A stretch of 64,000 nucleotides of DNA, taken from contig CAHJWI010000010.1 of the NCBI GenBank assembly GCA_903642225.1, positions 1 through 64,000 of the forward strand. Reading direction: 5' to 3'. Source of the DNA: Acidobacteriaceae bacterium. GTDB taxonomy: Bacteria > Acidobacteriota > Terriglobia > Terriglobales > Acidobacteriaceae. Numbering within the stretch: the first letter of the stretch is position 1; each line of letters opens with the position of its first letter. Below are positions 42,643-50,294 of the stretch, one piece after another. A program made the translations under genes and the position numbers. Under the pieces are notes generated by a model. It was not told where the DNA came from. It ran no database searches and worked only from the letters and a program-made list of their open reading frames with translations.

Positions 42643-43950
42643 ATGGACGACAAAGCACGTACTTCGACCGCAGCAACTGTTTCGGATGTGCAGGCATGGA
42701 CCGCGACCTCGCGCAGGAGTTTTCTTCGAACAGTGGCAACCGGCGTGGCAGCCGCTGCAACGCTGGGCGGAGCTGCCGGTGCACAGCAAAAGCCAGGAGC
42801 GCAGAACGATGTGCACCTGAGCCAGATCGACGCTGCGACGGAGGTCCCGCTCAAAACACCTGGACCGTTTTTGGCACCAGGCAAGCGAATCGGCTTTGCC
42901 ATCGTTGGCCTCGGCAGGCTGTCGCTGGACCAGATCCTGCCGGCGTTTGCGACGTCGAAATACTGCAAGCCGGTGGCGCTGGTGAGCGGCGACGCCGAAA
43001 AGGGGCGCAAGCTCGCCGCGCAGTACGGCATACCGGACGACCACGTGACGGACTACGCAGGCTACGAGAAGCTAAAGGGTATGCCTGGTGTGGATGCGAT
43101 CTACATCGTGCTTCCGAACAGCATGCACAAGGAGTTTGTGCTGCGCGGTGCGGCGATAGGTAAGCACATCCTTTGCGAGAAGCCCATGGCGACCAGCGTT
43201 GCCGATTGTGAGGCGATGATCGACGCCTGCAAGAAGGCCAACGTGAAGCTGATGATTGCGTACAGGCAGCAGTACGAGGCTATGAATCGCACGTTAGGCG
43301 AAGCGGTGAAAAGCGGCAAGCTGGGTAAGCTGCGCTCTATGCTGGCAACGAACAGCCAGAACGAGGGTGACCCAACGCAGTGGCGGCTAAACCGTGCGCT
43401 GGCCGGCGGTGGATGCATTCCGGATGTTGGTATTTACTGTCTGAATGCGGCGCGATTTTTGAGTGGGGAGGAGCCGGACGAGGTCTTCGCGACCACGCTG
43501 CAGCCGAAGGACGATCCGAGGTTCAAGGAGGTAGAGTCGCACTGCAGCTTTGTACTGCGGTTTCCAAGTGGGTTCATCGCGACGTGTACGACGGCGTACG
43601 ACGTGCACCGCTCAACCTTTTTGCGGCTGGAAGGGACTGAGCGGTGGGGGGAGATGAGTCCTGCGTTCGGATATCACGGGTCGAAGCTGCGGTTCAGCCA
43701 GCTGAATGAGGCCAAGAAGGAGGAGGTTGTTGAGCCTTCAATCCCGGACAAGGACCAGTTTGCGACAGAGATGGACCACTTTGCCGAGTGCGTAATGACG
43801 GGACGTGAGCCGAGGACACCGGGAGCTGAAGGCCTGCAGGACCACCGGGTGGTCGATGCGATCTACCAGTCGGCAGCCACAGGCAGATCGGTGCGGATTG
43901 CGGCGCCGGCGGGACCGACGCGAGGGCCGGAGTTGCCACCGATGGAGTGA
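42643..43950 (+). CDS. Tat-exported Gfo/Idh/MocA-family oxidoreductase
   Basis: From the ATG at 42643 the protein has 435 residues. A twin-arginine signal (SRRSFLRTVATGVAAAATLG) covers residues ~23-48, so it folds in the cytoplasm with its cofactor and is exported, as for Zymomonas glucose-fructose oxidoreductase. The NAD(P) site is GFAIVGLGRLSLDQILPAF, followed by VDAIYIVLPNSMHKEF and the EKPMATS signature. The C-terminal substrate domain holds GGGCIPDVGIYCLNAARFL, with the catalytic-type D and H/Y positions (DVGIY). It probably oxidises or reduces a sugar with tightly bound NADP in the periplasm. Start choice among 42601 and 42643 is open. Confidence 0.85.
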   Translation: MDDKARTSTAATVSDVQAWTATSRRSFLRTVATGVAAAATLGGAAGAQQKPGAQNDVHLSQIDAATEVPLKTPGPFLAPGKRIGFAIVGLGRLSLDQILPAFATSKYCKPVALVSGDAEKGRKLAAQYGIPDDHVTDYAGYEKLKGMPGVDAIYIVLPNSMHKEFVLRGAAIGKHILCEKPMATSVADCEAMIDACKKANVKLMIAYRQQYEAMNRTLGEAVKSGKLGKLRSMLATNSQNEGDPTQWRLNRALAGGGCIPDVGIYCLNAARFLSGEEPDEVFATTLQPKDDPRFKEVESHCSFVLRFPSGFIATCTTAYDVHRSTFLRLEGTERWGEMSPAFGYHGSKLRFSQLNEAKKEEVVEPSIPDKDQFATEMDHFAECVMTGREPRTPGAEGLQDHRVVDAIYQSAATGRSVRIAAPAGPTRGPELPPME

Positions 43951-44115
43951 CCCTCCCCTCCCCCTATGGATTCCAAATTCCTGATTCTGCTGGATCGCTG
44001 TCTAGCGATTCAGGGTGTCGTGCGGAGCTGCACCATTTTTGCAGCAGGCACTTTCTTTTGTGCGCAGCAGGTGTAGCGGAGGCGAAGAGGGAGCGAATAG
44101 CATGGATGGTAGGAC

Positions 44116-45438
44116 ATGCTTACGCCACCACAAACCGACCACTTCGGCTTCCTGCATGTCGACCTGAATAGTTTCTTCGCGTCGGTCGAGCAGCAGATGA
44201 ACCCGCAGTATCGGAACAAGCCGCTGGCGGTGGTGCCGACGTTTGCGGACACAACGGTGGCCATTGCGGCGAGCTACGAGGCGAAGGCGCTCGGCATCAA
44301 GACCGGAACGCGTGTGCTGGACATGAAGCAGGTGTGCCCCGACATCATCCTGGTGCAGGGGAACCACTCAACATATGCGGAGTACAGCCACAAGATCGCC
44401 GCGGCTGTGGAGCGTTGCTGCCCGGTGGCGCATACGCCGTCGATCGACGAGATGGTTTGCCAGCTGATCGGCCGCGAGCAGCAGCCGCCACGCGCGCGTG
44501 CCATTGCGCTGGAGATCAAAGAGGCGATCAAGGCTGACGTGGGCGAGACGCTGCGATGCTCCATCGGCATGGCACCCAACCGGTACCTGGCGAAGATTGC
44601 GAGCGACATGCAAAAGCCGGATGGGCTAATCGGTTTGCTGCCATCGCAGCTGCCACGCGCGCTGGCGCACCTGGAGCTGCGCGACCTGCCAGGGGTGGGT
44701 GCACGGACCGAGGCGATGCTGAACCGCAAGGGGATCAGCACCATGGCGCAGCTGCTGGCACTGGACCGAGGCGGCATGCATGCCCTGTGGAACAGCGTGT
44801 GGGGCGACCGGCTGTACCACTGGCTGCGCGGCCATGACACGGGAGATGATGGCGCGCCGGTGCCGAGTGACCTGCAAAAGTCGTTGGGTCATTCGCATGT
44901 GTTGGGACCGAAGCACCGCTCGCCGGAGGGAGCGTGGGCGGTGGCGCACAAACTGCTGCACAAGGCCGGTATGCGGCTGCGGATGGAGAAGTTCTGCGCG
45001 GGTTCACTGGCGTTGACGGTACGGTATCAGCTCAATCGAGAGCAGGCCGCGAACGGGCGCAAGGTGAAGGAGCACACCAGCGGGATCAAGCACGACGCGT
45101 GGGGAATGGAGGCAAAGTTTCCGGAGTGCCAGGACACGCTTAGCCTGCTGGAGGTGCTGACCAAGCTGTGGGCACAACAGCCGGTGGGTGAGGGCTATGG
45201 CAAACCCTTTTTTGTGGGTGTGACGCTTGGGCGGTTGCTGCCGGAAGACTCCGTGCAGCCAACGCTGTTTGGCGATGTAGACCGGCGGGGTGAGCTGTCG
45301 CGGACGCTGGACACGCTGAACCTGAAATACGGTCACACGACGCTGCACTTTGCTGGGATGCTGGCCGCGCGGGATAGTGCACCGACGCGGATTGCGTTTA
45401 CGCAGATACCGGTGCAGTACGGCAGCGAATATATGTAG
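44116..45438 (+). CDS. Y-family DNA polymerase (DinB/Pol IV-like)
   Basis: The protein has 440 residues. The catalytic carboxylates are in HVDLNSFFASVE (D16) and SIDEM (D111, E112); the steric-gate phenylalanine is present. IGMAPNRYLAKIASDMQKPDG is the usual palm-to-thumb strand (stated in pieces: IGMAPNRYLAKIASD, then QKPDG), and LPGVGARTEAMLNRKGI is the helix-hairpin-helix. A full little-finger domain follows (RKVKEHTSGI onwards). It is a low-fidelity translesion polymerase. No obvious LexA box is seen upstream. The last residues (QYGSEYM) do not form a clear clamp-binding motif. The 165-base gap before it holds only a small TCGCT/AGCGA dyad. Confidence 0.88.
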   Translation: MLTPPQTDHFGFLHVDLNSFFASVEQQMNPQYRNKPLAVVPTFADTTVAIAASYEAKALGIKTGTRVLDMKQVCPDIILVQGNHSTYAEYSHKIAAAVERCCPVAHTPSIDEMVCQLIGREQQPPRARAIALEIKEAIKADVGETLRCSIGMAPNRYLAKIASDMQKPDGLIGLLPSQLPRALAHLELRDLPGVGARTEAMLNRKGISTMAQLLALDRGGMHALWNSVWGDRLYHWLRGHDTGDDGAPVPSDLQKSLGHSHVLGPKHRSPEGAWAVAHKLLHKAGMRLRMEKFCAGSLALTVRYQLNREQAANGRKVKEHTSGIKHDAWGMEAKFPECQDTLSLLEVLTKLWAQQPVGEGYGKPFFVGVTLGRLLPEDSVQPTLFGDVDRRGELSRTLDTLNLKYGHTTLHFAGMLAARDSAPTRIAFTQIPVQYGSEYM

Positions 45439-45583
45439 AGAACTTGCGGAGGTGTGGTTTTGTGGCGTTGGGTGTCATGGATGGCCCGTTTCTACACGCG
45501 GCTGCTGCTGATGGGTTCGTTGGGCAACGACCGAATCAATCAGCGCATGCTAATGGATGGGATTTCGAGAGATGGGCACATGC

Positions 45584-45619
45584 GGAGAGGTCGGCGACCC
45601 TGGAGCGGTCGGCGACGTG
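45584..45619. repeat. Tandem 18-base duplication
   Basis: GGAGAGGTCGGCGACCCT is followed directly by GGAGCGGTCGGCGACGTG, with 15 of 18 positions the same. It lies in non-coding sequence. Confidence 0.6.
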
Positions 45620-45668
45620 CGCCACACTGGAGAGATTCCGTTCGTAGATACGGTCGAAGAAAGCCTTG

Positions 45669-45721
45669 AGCGACGCTGAAAGGTTGCGGCTACTTCGTTG
45701 ATCCGAAGGGCGTCGTTTTTT
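45669..45721 (+). terminator. Possible terminator downstream of the Y-family polymerase
   Basis: AGCGACGC (45669-45676) can pair with GCGTCGTT (45710-45717) over 8 positions (one G-T), enclosing a smaller CTTCG/CGAAG hairpin, and runs into six T residues at 45716-45721. The distance of about 230 bases from the polymerase stop is long but no other gene lies between. Confidence 0.4.
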
Positions 45722-45754
45722 GGTGAGGGCTGGTGTGGACAAATCTTTCCCCCG

Positions 45755-46588
45755 TCAGTCCTTCACGATGATGGCGTCTGGTTTTTGGGCGTATTCGGCC
45801 CAGGAGCCGTCGTAGAGCGAGAGGTCGCCCTGAGCGCCGGCGAGTTCTGCGGCAAGCAGGACAACGGCGGCTGTGACGCCGGAACCGCAGGTGGCGGTTA
45901 GCGGGCTGTAAAGGTCGATTTGACGCTCATCGAAGAGTTGCTGCAGATCGGCGGAGGGCTTCATGCGGTCGCCGGTGGTGAGGTCTGTGTAGGGTGTGCT
46001 GATGGCTCCGGGCATGTGGCCGCTGCCGAGGCCGGGGCGGGGTTCCGGCGCGGTGCCGGTAAAGCGGCCGGCAGAGCGCGCGTCGAGCACCTGTCCCTTG
46101 GCGGCAATGGTTTGCTGGAGGTCTGCGTAGGTTTGGACGGCAGCGCTGTTGAGGGCTGCGTTGAAGACGGCAGGCGGTCGCTCGACGAGTCCGGATTCGG
46201 CCGGGAGGCCTTCGCTGAGCCAGGCTTGCAGGCCGCCGTCGAGGAGGCTGACGTCGGTGGCTCCCATGGTCAGCAGCATCCATCGGGCGCGGGGTGCGGA
46301 GAAGACGGGACCCTGTTCGTAGACAACGAGCGTGCTGTCAGACGAAATGCCGAGTTGCTGCATGGCAGCTGCAAAGGCCTCCGCTGTGGGCAGGGTGTGG
46401 GGCAGACCGCTGGTGGAGTCGGAGATCTGGTCGATGTTGAAGAAGACGGCGCCGGGGATGTGCTGTTCGAGATAGCTGGCCTGGGTGTCGGGCGCGGGCT
46501 TGACACCAACTAGAGGCAGGGTGGCGTCGAGGATGACAACGTCATGTAGATGGTCGGAGAGCCATTGCGGGGAGACAAGGACAGCCAT
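45755..46588 (-). CDS. Thiosulfate/3-mercaptopyruvate sulfurtransferase (two rhodanese domains)
   Basis: The protein has 277 residues from the ATG at 46588 (MAVLVSPQWLSDHL); an upstream in-frame ATG would add 11 residues. Two rhodanese domains are present: residues ~1-130 (VVILDATLPL, YLEQHIPGAVFFNIDQISD) lack the catalytic cysteine as usual, and ~150-277 hold VLDARSAGRFTG and the active loop CGSGVTA. The loop CG[SD]GVTA is the one seen in mercaptopyruvate-type enzymes (SseA). It transfers sulfur from mercaptopyruvate or thiosulfate to a thiol or cyanide. It is followed on the same strand by no closely linked gene. Confidence 0.88.
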   Translation of the reverse strand: MAVLVSPQWLSDHLHDVVILDATLPLVGVKPAPDTQASYLEQHIPGAVFFNIDQISDSTSGLPHTLPTAEAFAAAMQQLGISSDSTLVVYEQGPVFSAPRARWMLLTMGATDVSLLDGGLQAWLSEGLPAESGLVERPPAVFNAALNSAAVQTYADLQQTIAAKGQVLDARSAGRFTGTAPEPRPGLGSGHMPGAISTPYTDLTTGDRMKPSADLQQLFDERQIDLYSPLTATCGSGVTAAVVLLAAELAGAQGDLSLYDGSWAEYAQKPDAIIVKD

Positions 46589-46598
46589 GGGTTCTACT

Positions 46599-48119
46599 CT
46601 AGCGCGTGGTGCGCGGGACATAAATGGCGGCGTCGGGTGTCTGGAGCGCGAGCGTGTAGTTGCCGTCGATGGCGGCGAGGGTGGCGGGGGTAAAACGCTC
46701 GCGGAAGAGGTCGTCGGGTTGGGTAGCGGGGGCGTGAAGCTGGATGACGGCGTAGCTGTGAGCGGCGATATCGGCGAGCAGAGCTGGTTGGGAGAGTTTG
46801 CCCTGAAGCAGGAGCCGGTTGGCGTTGAACGGGTCGAAGATGTACGGTTTGCCGCTTCGCAGGCAGAGCAGAATGCTTTCGCATAGCGCGGGGCCCGGGT
46901 GCTGCTGGAGCAAATTTGTGGCGGTGGCGAAGCGGATTTCTGAGGCCTTGGCTGCCTGCAGGTTGCTGAGCGGGTTGGCGACGGATTGGACCAGGGCCGG
47001 GATCAGCAGCCAAGTAAACGCGAGGATGGGAAGTGCGAGGTTAAGACGGGGCAGAGCTTCCGTTTGCGTGAACAGCAAACCGAGGAGGCAGACGATGGCG
47101 AACAGGGCGGTGAAGAGTGCGTTGCCTGCGACGCCGCTGCCTCCGCCGAAGTACGTGCCGGTGAGGATAGAGGTCAAGAGCAGGATAGCGGCGATGCGCC
47201 GGCGGGGATCGCTGCGCAGGTGCCATGCGGTGTAGCCGGCCAGCAGCAGCGGAATCAGCATGGGCCCGAGCACGGAGACCGCGACGTCGCGCGCCTTGGT
47301 GGCGGAGTACAGCCGGCCCAGAAGAAGTTGCTGCACGAACCACGGGCCGCCGACGTGCCGATTTGCGATGCCCGCGAGAAGTCCGAAGGCCAAGCCGCAG
47401 GCGGTGAACCAGGCGGCCTTCTTTTTGGACAGCAGGAGTAGATCGAGTAGGACGGCGATGGGGAAGTCGATGGGACTCTGCTTGACCGAGCCGGCGATGA
47501 CGAAGAGGCTCGCGGTAAGCGTGACGGTGGCGTAGGTGGCTTCAGCCTGGCCGGCGTTGACTGGACCAGATGCGCGGTGCCTCACATAGACGAAGAGGGC
47601 GAGCAGGAAGAGCGCGTCGCCGAGCAGTTGAGGGTCGTCGACACCCGCGTAGTCGATAGCGCAAACGGAGATGATGGCGAGGCAGAGCAGCACGGTGAGC
47701 AGCGTGGCGCGGCGGGTTGCACCGAGTGCGCGGGCGATGAGGCCGAGGAGCGCAGAGCATGCCACAAGAGAGAGGAGCGAGAGGAAGCGGCCGGTGAGGA
47801 GGTCGTTGTGCGTGAGGGAGTGCAGGGGGGCGACCAGCGCAAAGGAGCCGACGGGGTAGTTGACGGTGGTCCACCCCCAGGCGGCCGGGTAGAGCTGGGT
47901 CTGGCAGCAGGCATTGGTCAGGGGTGATGCGCCGGTGGTAAAGGGAAGTTGCGGGTTGTGCGCGGCTCCGGGTGCGAGACGCATGGCGGCGGCGACGTTC
48001 CAGCCTTCGTTGTAGCCCAGTTCGGTAGTGCGGAGGATGCGGGCAGTGGGTGTGATGCCGGCGAGAACTGTGATGAACGCGCAAAAGAGCAGCACGAGGT
48101 TGCGAGCGCGAGCTGTCAT
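46599..48119 (-). CDS. Multi-pass membrane protein, GT-C-like, coupled to a DPM-type glycosyltransferase
   Basis: From the ATG at 48119 the protein has 506 residues; this ATG overlaps the stop of the upstream glycosyltransferase (ATGA), and a longer frame lies inside that gene. About 9-11 membrane helices are visible. The first loop carries RTTELGYNEGWNVAAAMRL, where the acidic/tryptophan pattern resembles the first periplasmic loop of GT-C enzymes that use lipid-linked sugars, though no clear DD motif is seen. The C-terminal ~70 residues are soluble (KPYIFDPFNANRLLLQGKL). I infer a membrane glycosyltransferase or related flippase-linked protein using the polyprenyl-phosphate sugar made by its neighbour. 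Confidence 0.6.
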   Translation of the reverse strand: MTARARNLVLLFCAFITVLAGITPTARILRTTELGYNEGWNVAAAMRLAPGAAHNPQLPFTTGASPLTNACCQTQLYPAAWGWTTVNYPVGSFALVAPLHSLTHNDLLTGRFLSLLSLVACSALLGLIARALGATRRATLLTVLLCLAIISVCAIDYAGVDDPQLLGDALFLLALFVYVRHRASGPVNAGQAEATYATVTLTASLFVIAGSVKQSPIDFPIAVLLDLLLLSKKKAAWFTACGLAFGLLAGIANRHVGGPWFVQQLLLGRLYSATKARDVAVSVLGPMLIPLLLAGYTAWHLRSDPRRRIAAILLLTSILTGTYFGGGSGVAGNALFTALFAIVCLLGLLFTQTEALPRLNLALPILAFTWLLIPALVQSVANPLSNLQAAKASEIRFATATNLLQQHPGPALCESILLCLRSGKPYIFDPFNANRLLLQGKLSQPALLADIAAHSYAVIQLHAPATQPDDLFRERFTPATLAAIDGNYTLALQTPDAAIYVPRTTR

Positions 48120-49363
48120 CTTGTGGATGTTAGCCGGGCAGGGGTGATGCGGCGTACGTCGGCCTGCACTGCGTCCTCTGCGGAACGGTATTTGGGCATT
48201 TGCCAGGTGAAAAGATTGCTCATGGAACAGTTCCAGCCATAGGAGAGTGCGAGGCCGGCGACACCGGCAATCCACCAGCGTGCGCCGGAGTCAAGCAGGG
48301 CGCGTGCGACGACCACAGAGGCCCAGGCACCGAAGGAGCAGACAATCCAGAAGGAGACAATGCCGCGCAGCAAGCGCACGCCGTGAAGTCTGCGGTCGCG
48401 AAAGGTGATGGCGTTGTTGAAGAAGAAGTTTGCCGTCATGGCGACGTAGGTAGCGAGAATCTGAGCCTGGAAGAAAGGCCGATGCTGGTAGGAGGCGAGC
48501 AGATAGAGGCAGGCGAGGTGGATGGCAACGCCGGCTGCGCCGACAAGGGCGAAGAGGATGAAATGGGTGGGCACAATGTCGCGGGTGAGCTTGTTGACCA
48601 CGAGGGTGAAGTACTCGACGGCGGTGTTGCCGTCAAGCTTGCTTTGGCCGTGCTGGCGGTTGCGGAAGGTGTACCCGATTTCTGCAAAGCGGGCTGGGGT
48701 TTGAGAGGAGGCGAAGAGGTCGAGCAGGATCTTGAACCCGCCGGATTGTAGGCGTGGCGCGCATGCAAGGACAAAGCTGCGGCGGGCGACGAAGAAGCCG
48801 CTCATGGGATCGGAAACGTGGCACTTGCAGACGGTGTGACTGATGCGCTCGCCGAGGCGGCTGAGCAGGACGCGGCCCTTGGCGAAGTCGCCCATGCTGC
48901 CACCGTCGGCATTGCGTGTGCCGACGACGATGTCGAGCGATTCCTGCCGCGCGCGCGCGAGCATGCGTGGTAGCACGGTTTCGTCGTGTTGCAGGTCGGC
49001 ATCCATCACGGCGACCCAGTCTGCGGAGCTGGCGAGGATGCCTTCGATGCAGGCGGACGAAAGGCCGCGGCGGCCAATGCGGTGCAGGAGGCGAATGCGC
49101 GTGTCGTGCCGGGCAATGGTACGGATTGAGTCAGCGGTGCCGTCGGGGGAGTCATCGTCGACGAAGATGGCCTCCCACTGCAGACCTTCCAGTGCGAGAG
49201 CCAGGCGGCGCAGGAGTTCGGGGATGTTCTCGCGCTCGTTGTAAGTGGGCAGTACGACGGAAAGCTGCACGGGGCCGCGAAGATCGCCATACGGGGTTTC
49301 GAGAACAGCCTGGGAGGGGCGCTGTGTGACGACTTGTGATGCGGCTTCCCCTTCGTGGATCAT
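48116..49363 (-). CDS. DPM1-type GT2 glycosyltransferase fused to a GtrA domain
   Basis: The protein has 415 residues. Residues ~30-265 are a GT2 domain: LSVVLPTYNERENIPELL, VDDDSPDGTAD and the metal-binding VMDADLQHDE. Residues ~275-395 are a GtrA-type domain with four membrane helices (FILFALVGAAGVAIHLACLY, then FFFNNAITFRDRRL). Such fusions make polyprenyl-phosphate mannose or glucose on the cytoplasmic face, and the GtrA part helps anchor the enzyme or move the lipid. The coupled downstream gene encodes a GT-C-like membrane protein that could use the product. The 256 bases upstream, shared with a divergent lipoprotein gene, hold the promoters. Confidence 0.85.
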   Translation of the reverse strand: MIHEGEAASQVVTQRPSQAVLETPYGDLRGPVQLSVVLPTYNERENIPELLRRLALALEGLQWEAIFVDDDSPDGTADSIRTIARHDTRIRLLHRIGRRGLSSACIEGILASSADWVAVMDADLQHDETVLPRMLARARQESLDIVVGTRNADGGSMGDFAKGRVLLSRLGERISHTVCKCHVSDPMSGFFVARRSFVLACAPRLQSGGFKILLDLFASSQTPARFAEIGYTFRNRQHGQSKLDGNTAVEYFTLVVNKLTRDIVPTHFILFALVGAAGVAIHLACLYLLASYQHRPFFQAQILATYVAMTANFFFNNAITFRDRRLHGVRLLRGIVSFWIVCSFGAWASVVVARALLDSGARWWIAGVAGLALSYGWNCSMSNLFTWQMPKYRSAEDAVQADVRRITPARLTSTR

Positions 49364-49619
49364 GCGTTTGACATCCTCTGCTGAAACACTGCTCTAACAG
49401 ACGCGCCAAATACGTGGAGGTGTACGGCGGTGGCGCAAAGAATCGGCGGCGCAAGCATGTACAGGCAAGGCAGTGCGGCTCGAGACGGGAGTAGCTTTGA
49501 ATCCAGGTTGGCCGCGGAAGTCCTGCTGCCAGCGGGAAATTCCATTGGCGCACAGCATCCTCCAAGGAGGACGCATCTGACTGCGGAACGGTTGTGACCG
49601 GACAGGAAAGTGAGACAGG

Positions 49620-50237
49620 ATGCGAAAGACAGCGAGCGTGACGGCGGTAGCGGTGTTGGCCTTTATGACGGTGGCAAGTGGATGCAACAAGAAGAAGGAG
49701 AGCGCGCCGAACCTGGCGGACGGCTTGAACAGCTACTATGCGGCGCATCCGGTCTGCCTGTACCCGAGTGAGAAAAAATTTCCCGCGCAGGCCGATACGA
49801 AGAACGACGCCGACACTGCCGGTTACGACGCGCTGGTGCAGCAGGGATTGCTGACGCGGACGACGGCGGAGAAGACGAAGATGATCGTGCTGAGCAAGCA
49901 GGTGAACAACTATGACCTGAGCGACAAGGGGCGAGGGGTGTGGACGGCGGATTCGCAGAACCCCGGTTACGGCAACTTTTGCTATGGCAAGCGCACGGTA
50001 GAAAACATTACCAGCATGCCGCCCGGAGGTGAGCCCGCCGTGGGTGCGACCACGACTGTGAACTACACATACACCCTTGGCAATGTGGCGGACTGGGCAC
50101 GTGCCGCAATTGTGCAGACCGCGTACCCAAAGGTGCAGGCCATGCTGGGCGCGGCCAGCAACGGTACCGACACCATGGTGCTGACGGCGAACGGGTGGCA
50201 GGTACAGAAGCCGAGTGGATCGGGGATTGTGGAGTAG
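49620..50237 (+). CDS. Lipoprotein of unknown function
   Basis: The protein has 205 residues with a lipoprotein signal (MRKTASVTAVAVLAFMTVAS, then GC at 21-22). The mature part starts with a lysine-rich stretch (CNKKKESAPNLADG), then HPVCLYPSEKKFPAQAD, YDALVQQGLLTRT and a strand-rich middle with a YTYTLGNVADWA segment. Two other cysteines (in HPVCLYP and NFCYGK) could pair. I do not recognise the family. AGGAAAG lies upstream of the ATG. It is divergent from the glycosyltransferase gene and convergent with the S9 peptidase gene. Confidence 0.6.
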   Translation: MRKTASVTAVAVLAFMTVASGCNKKKESAPNLADGLNSYYAAHPVCLYPSEKKFPAQADTKNDADTAGYDALVQQGLLTRTTAEKTKMIVLSKQVNNYDLSDKGRGVWTADSQNPGYGNFCYGKRTVENITSMPPGGEPAVGATTTVNYTYTLGNVADWARAAIVQTAYPKVQAMLGAASNGTDTMVLTANGWQVQKPSGSGIVE

Positions 50238-50294
50238 GCTCGCTGCCGGGTGATGGAGGAGGGGACGCGGATGCCGCGTCCCTTCTGCTTTGGA

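Larger units (their letters stand above)
45439..45754. other. Gene-free stretch between the polymerase and sulfurtransferase genes
   Basis: This 316-base gap between convergent genes holds an 18-base tandem duplication (45584-45619) and a terminator-like structure (45669-45721). Short open frames on both strands show no sign of a real protein: no start site, no recognisable fold and no codon pattern like the neighbours. Confidence 0.55.

Noticed and set aside
43951-44115. LexA-type SOS box upstream of the Y-family polymerase
   Set aside because: Only a small TCGCT/AGCGA dyad is present; neither the CTGT-N8-ACAG nor the GAAC-N4-GTTC pattern is seen.
45454-45742. Small frames on both strands after the polymerase gene
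   Set aside because: They run through an 18-base tandem duplication and a terminator-like structure and show no protein features.
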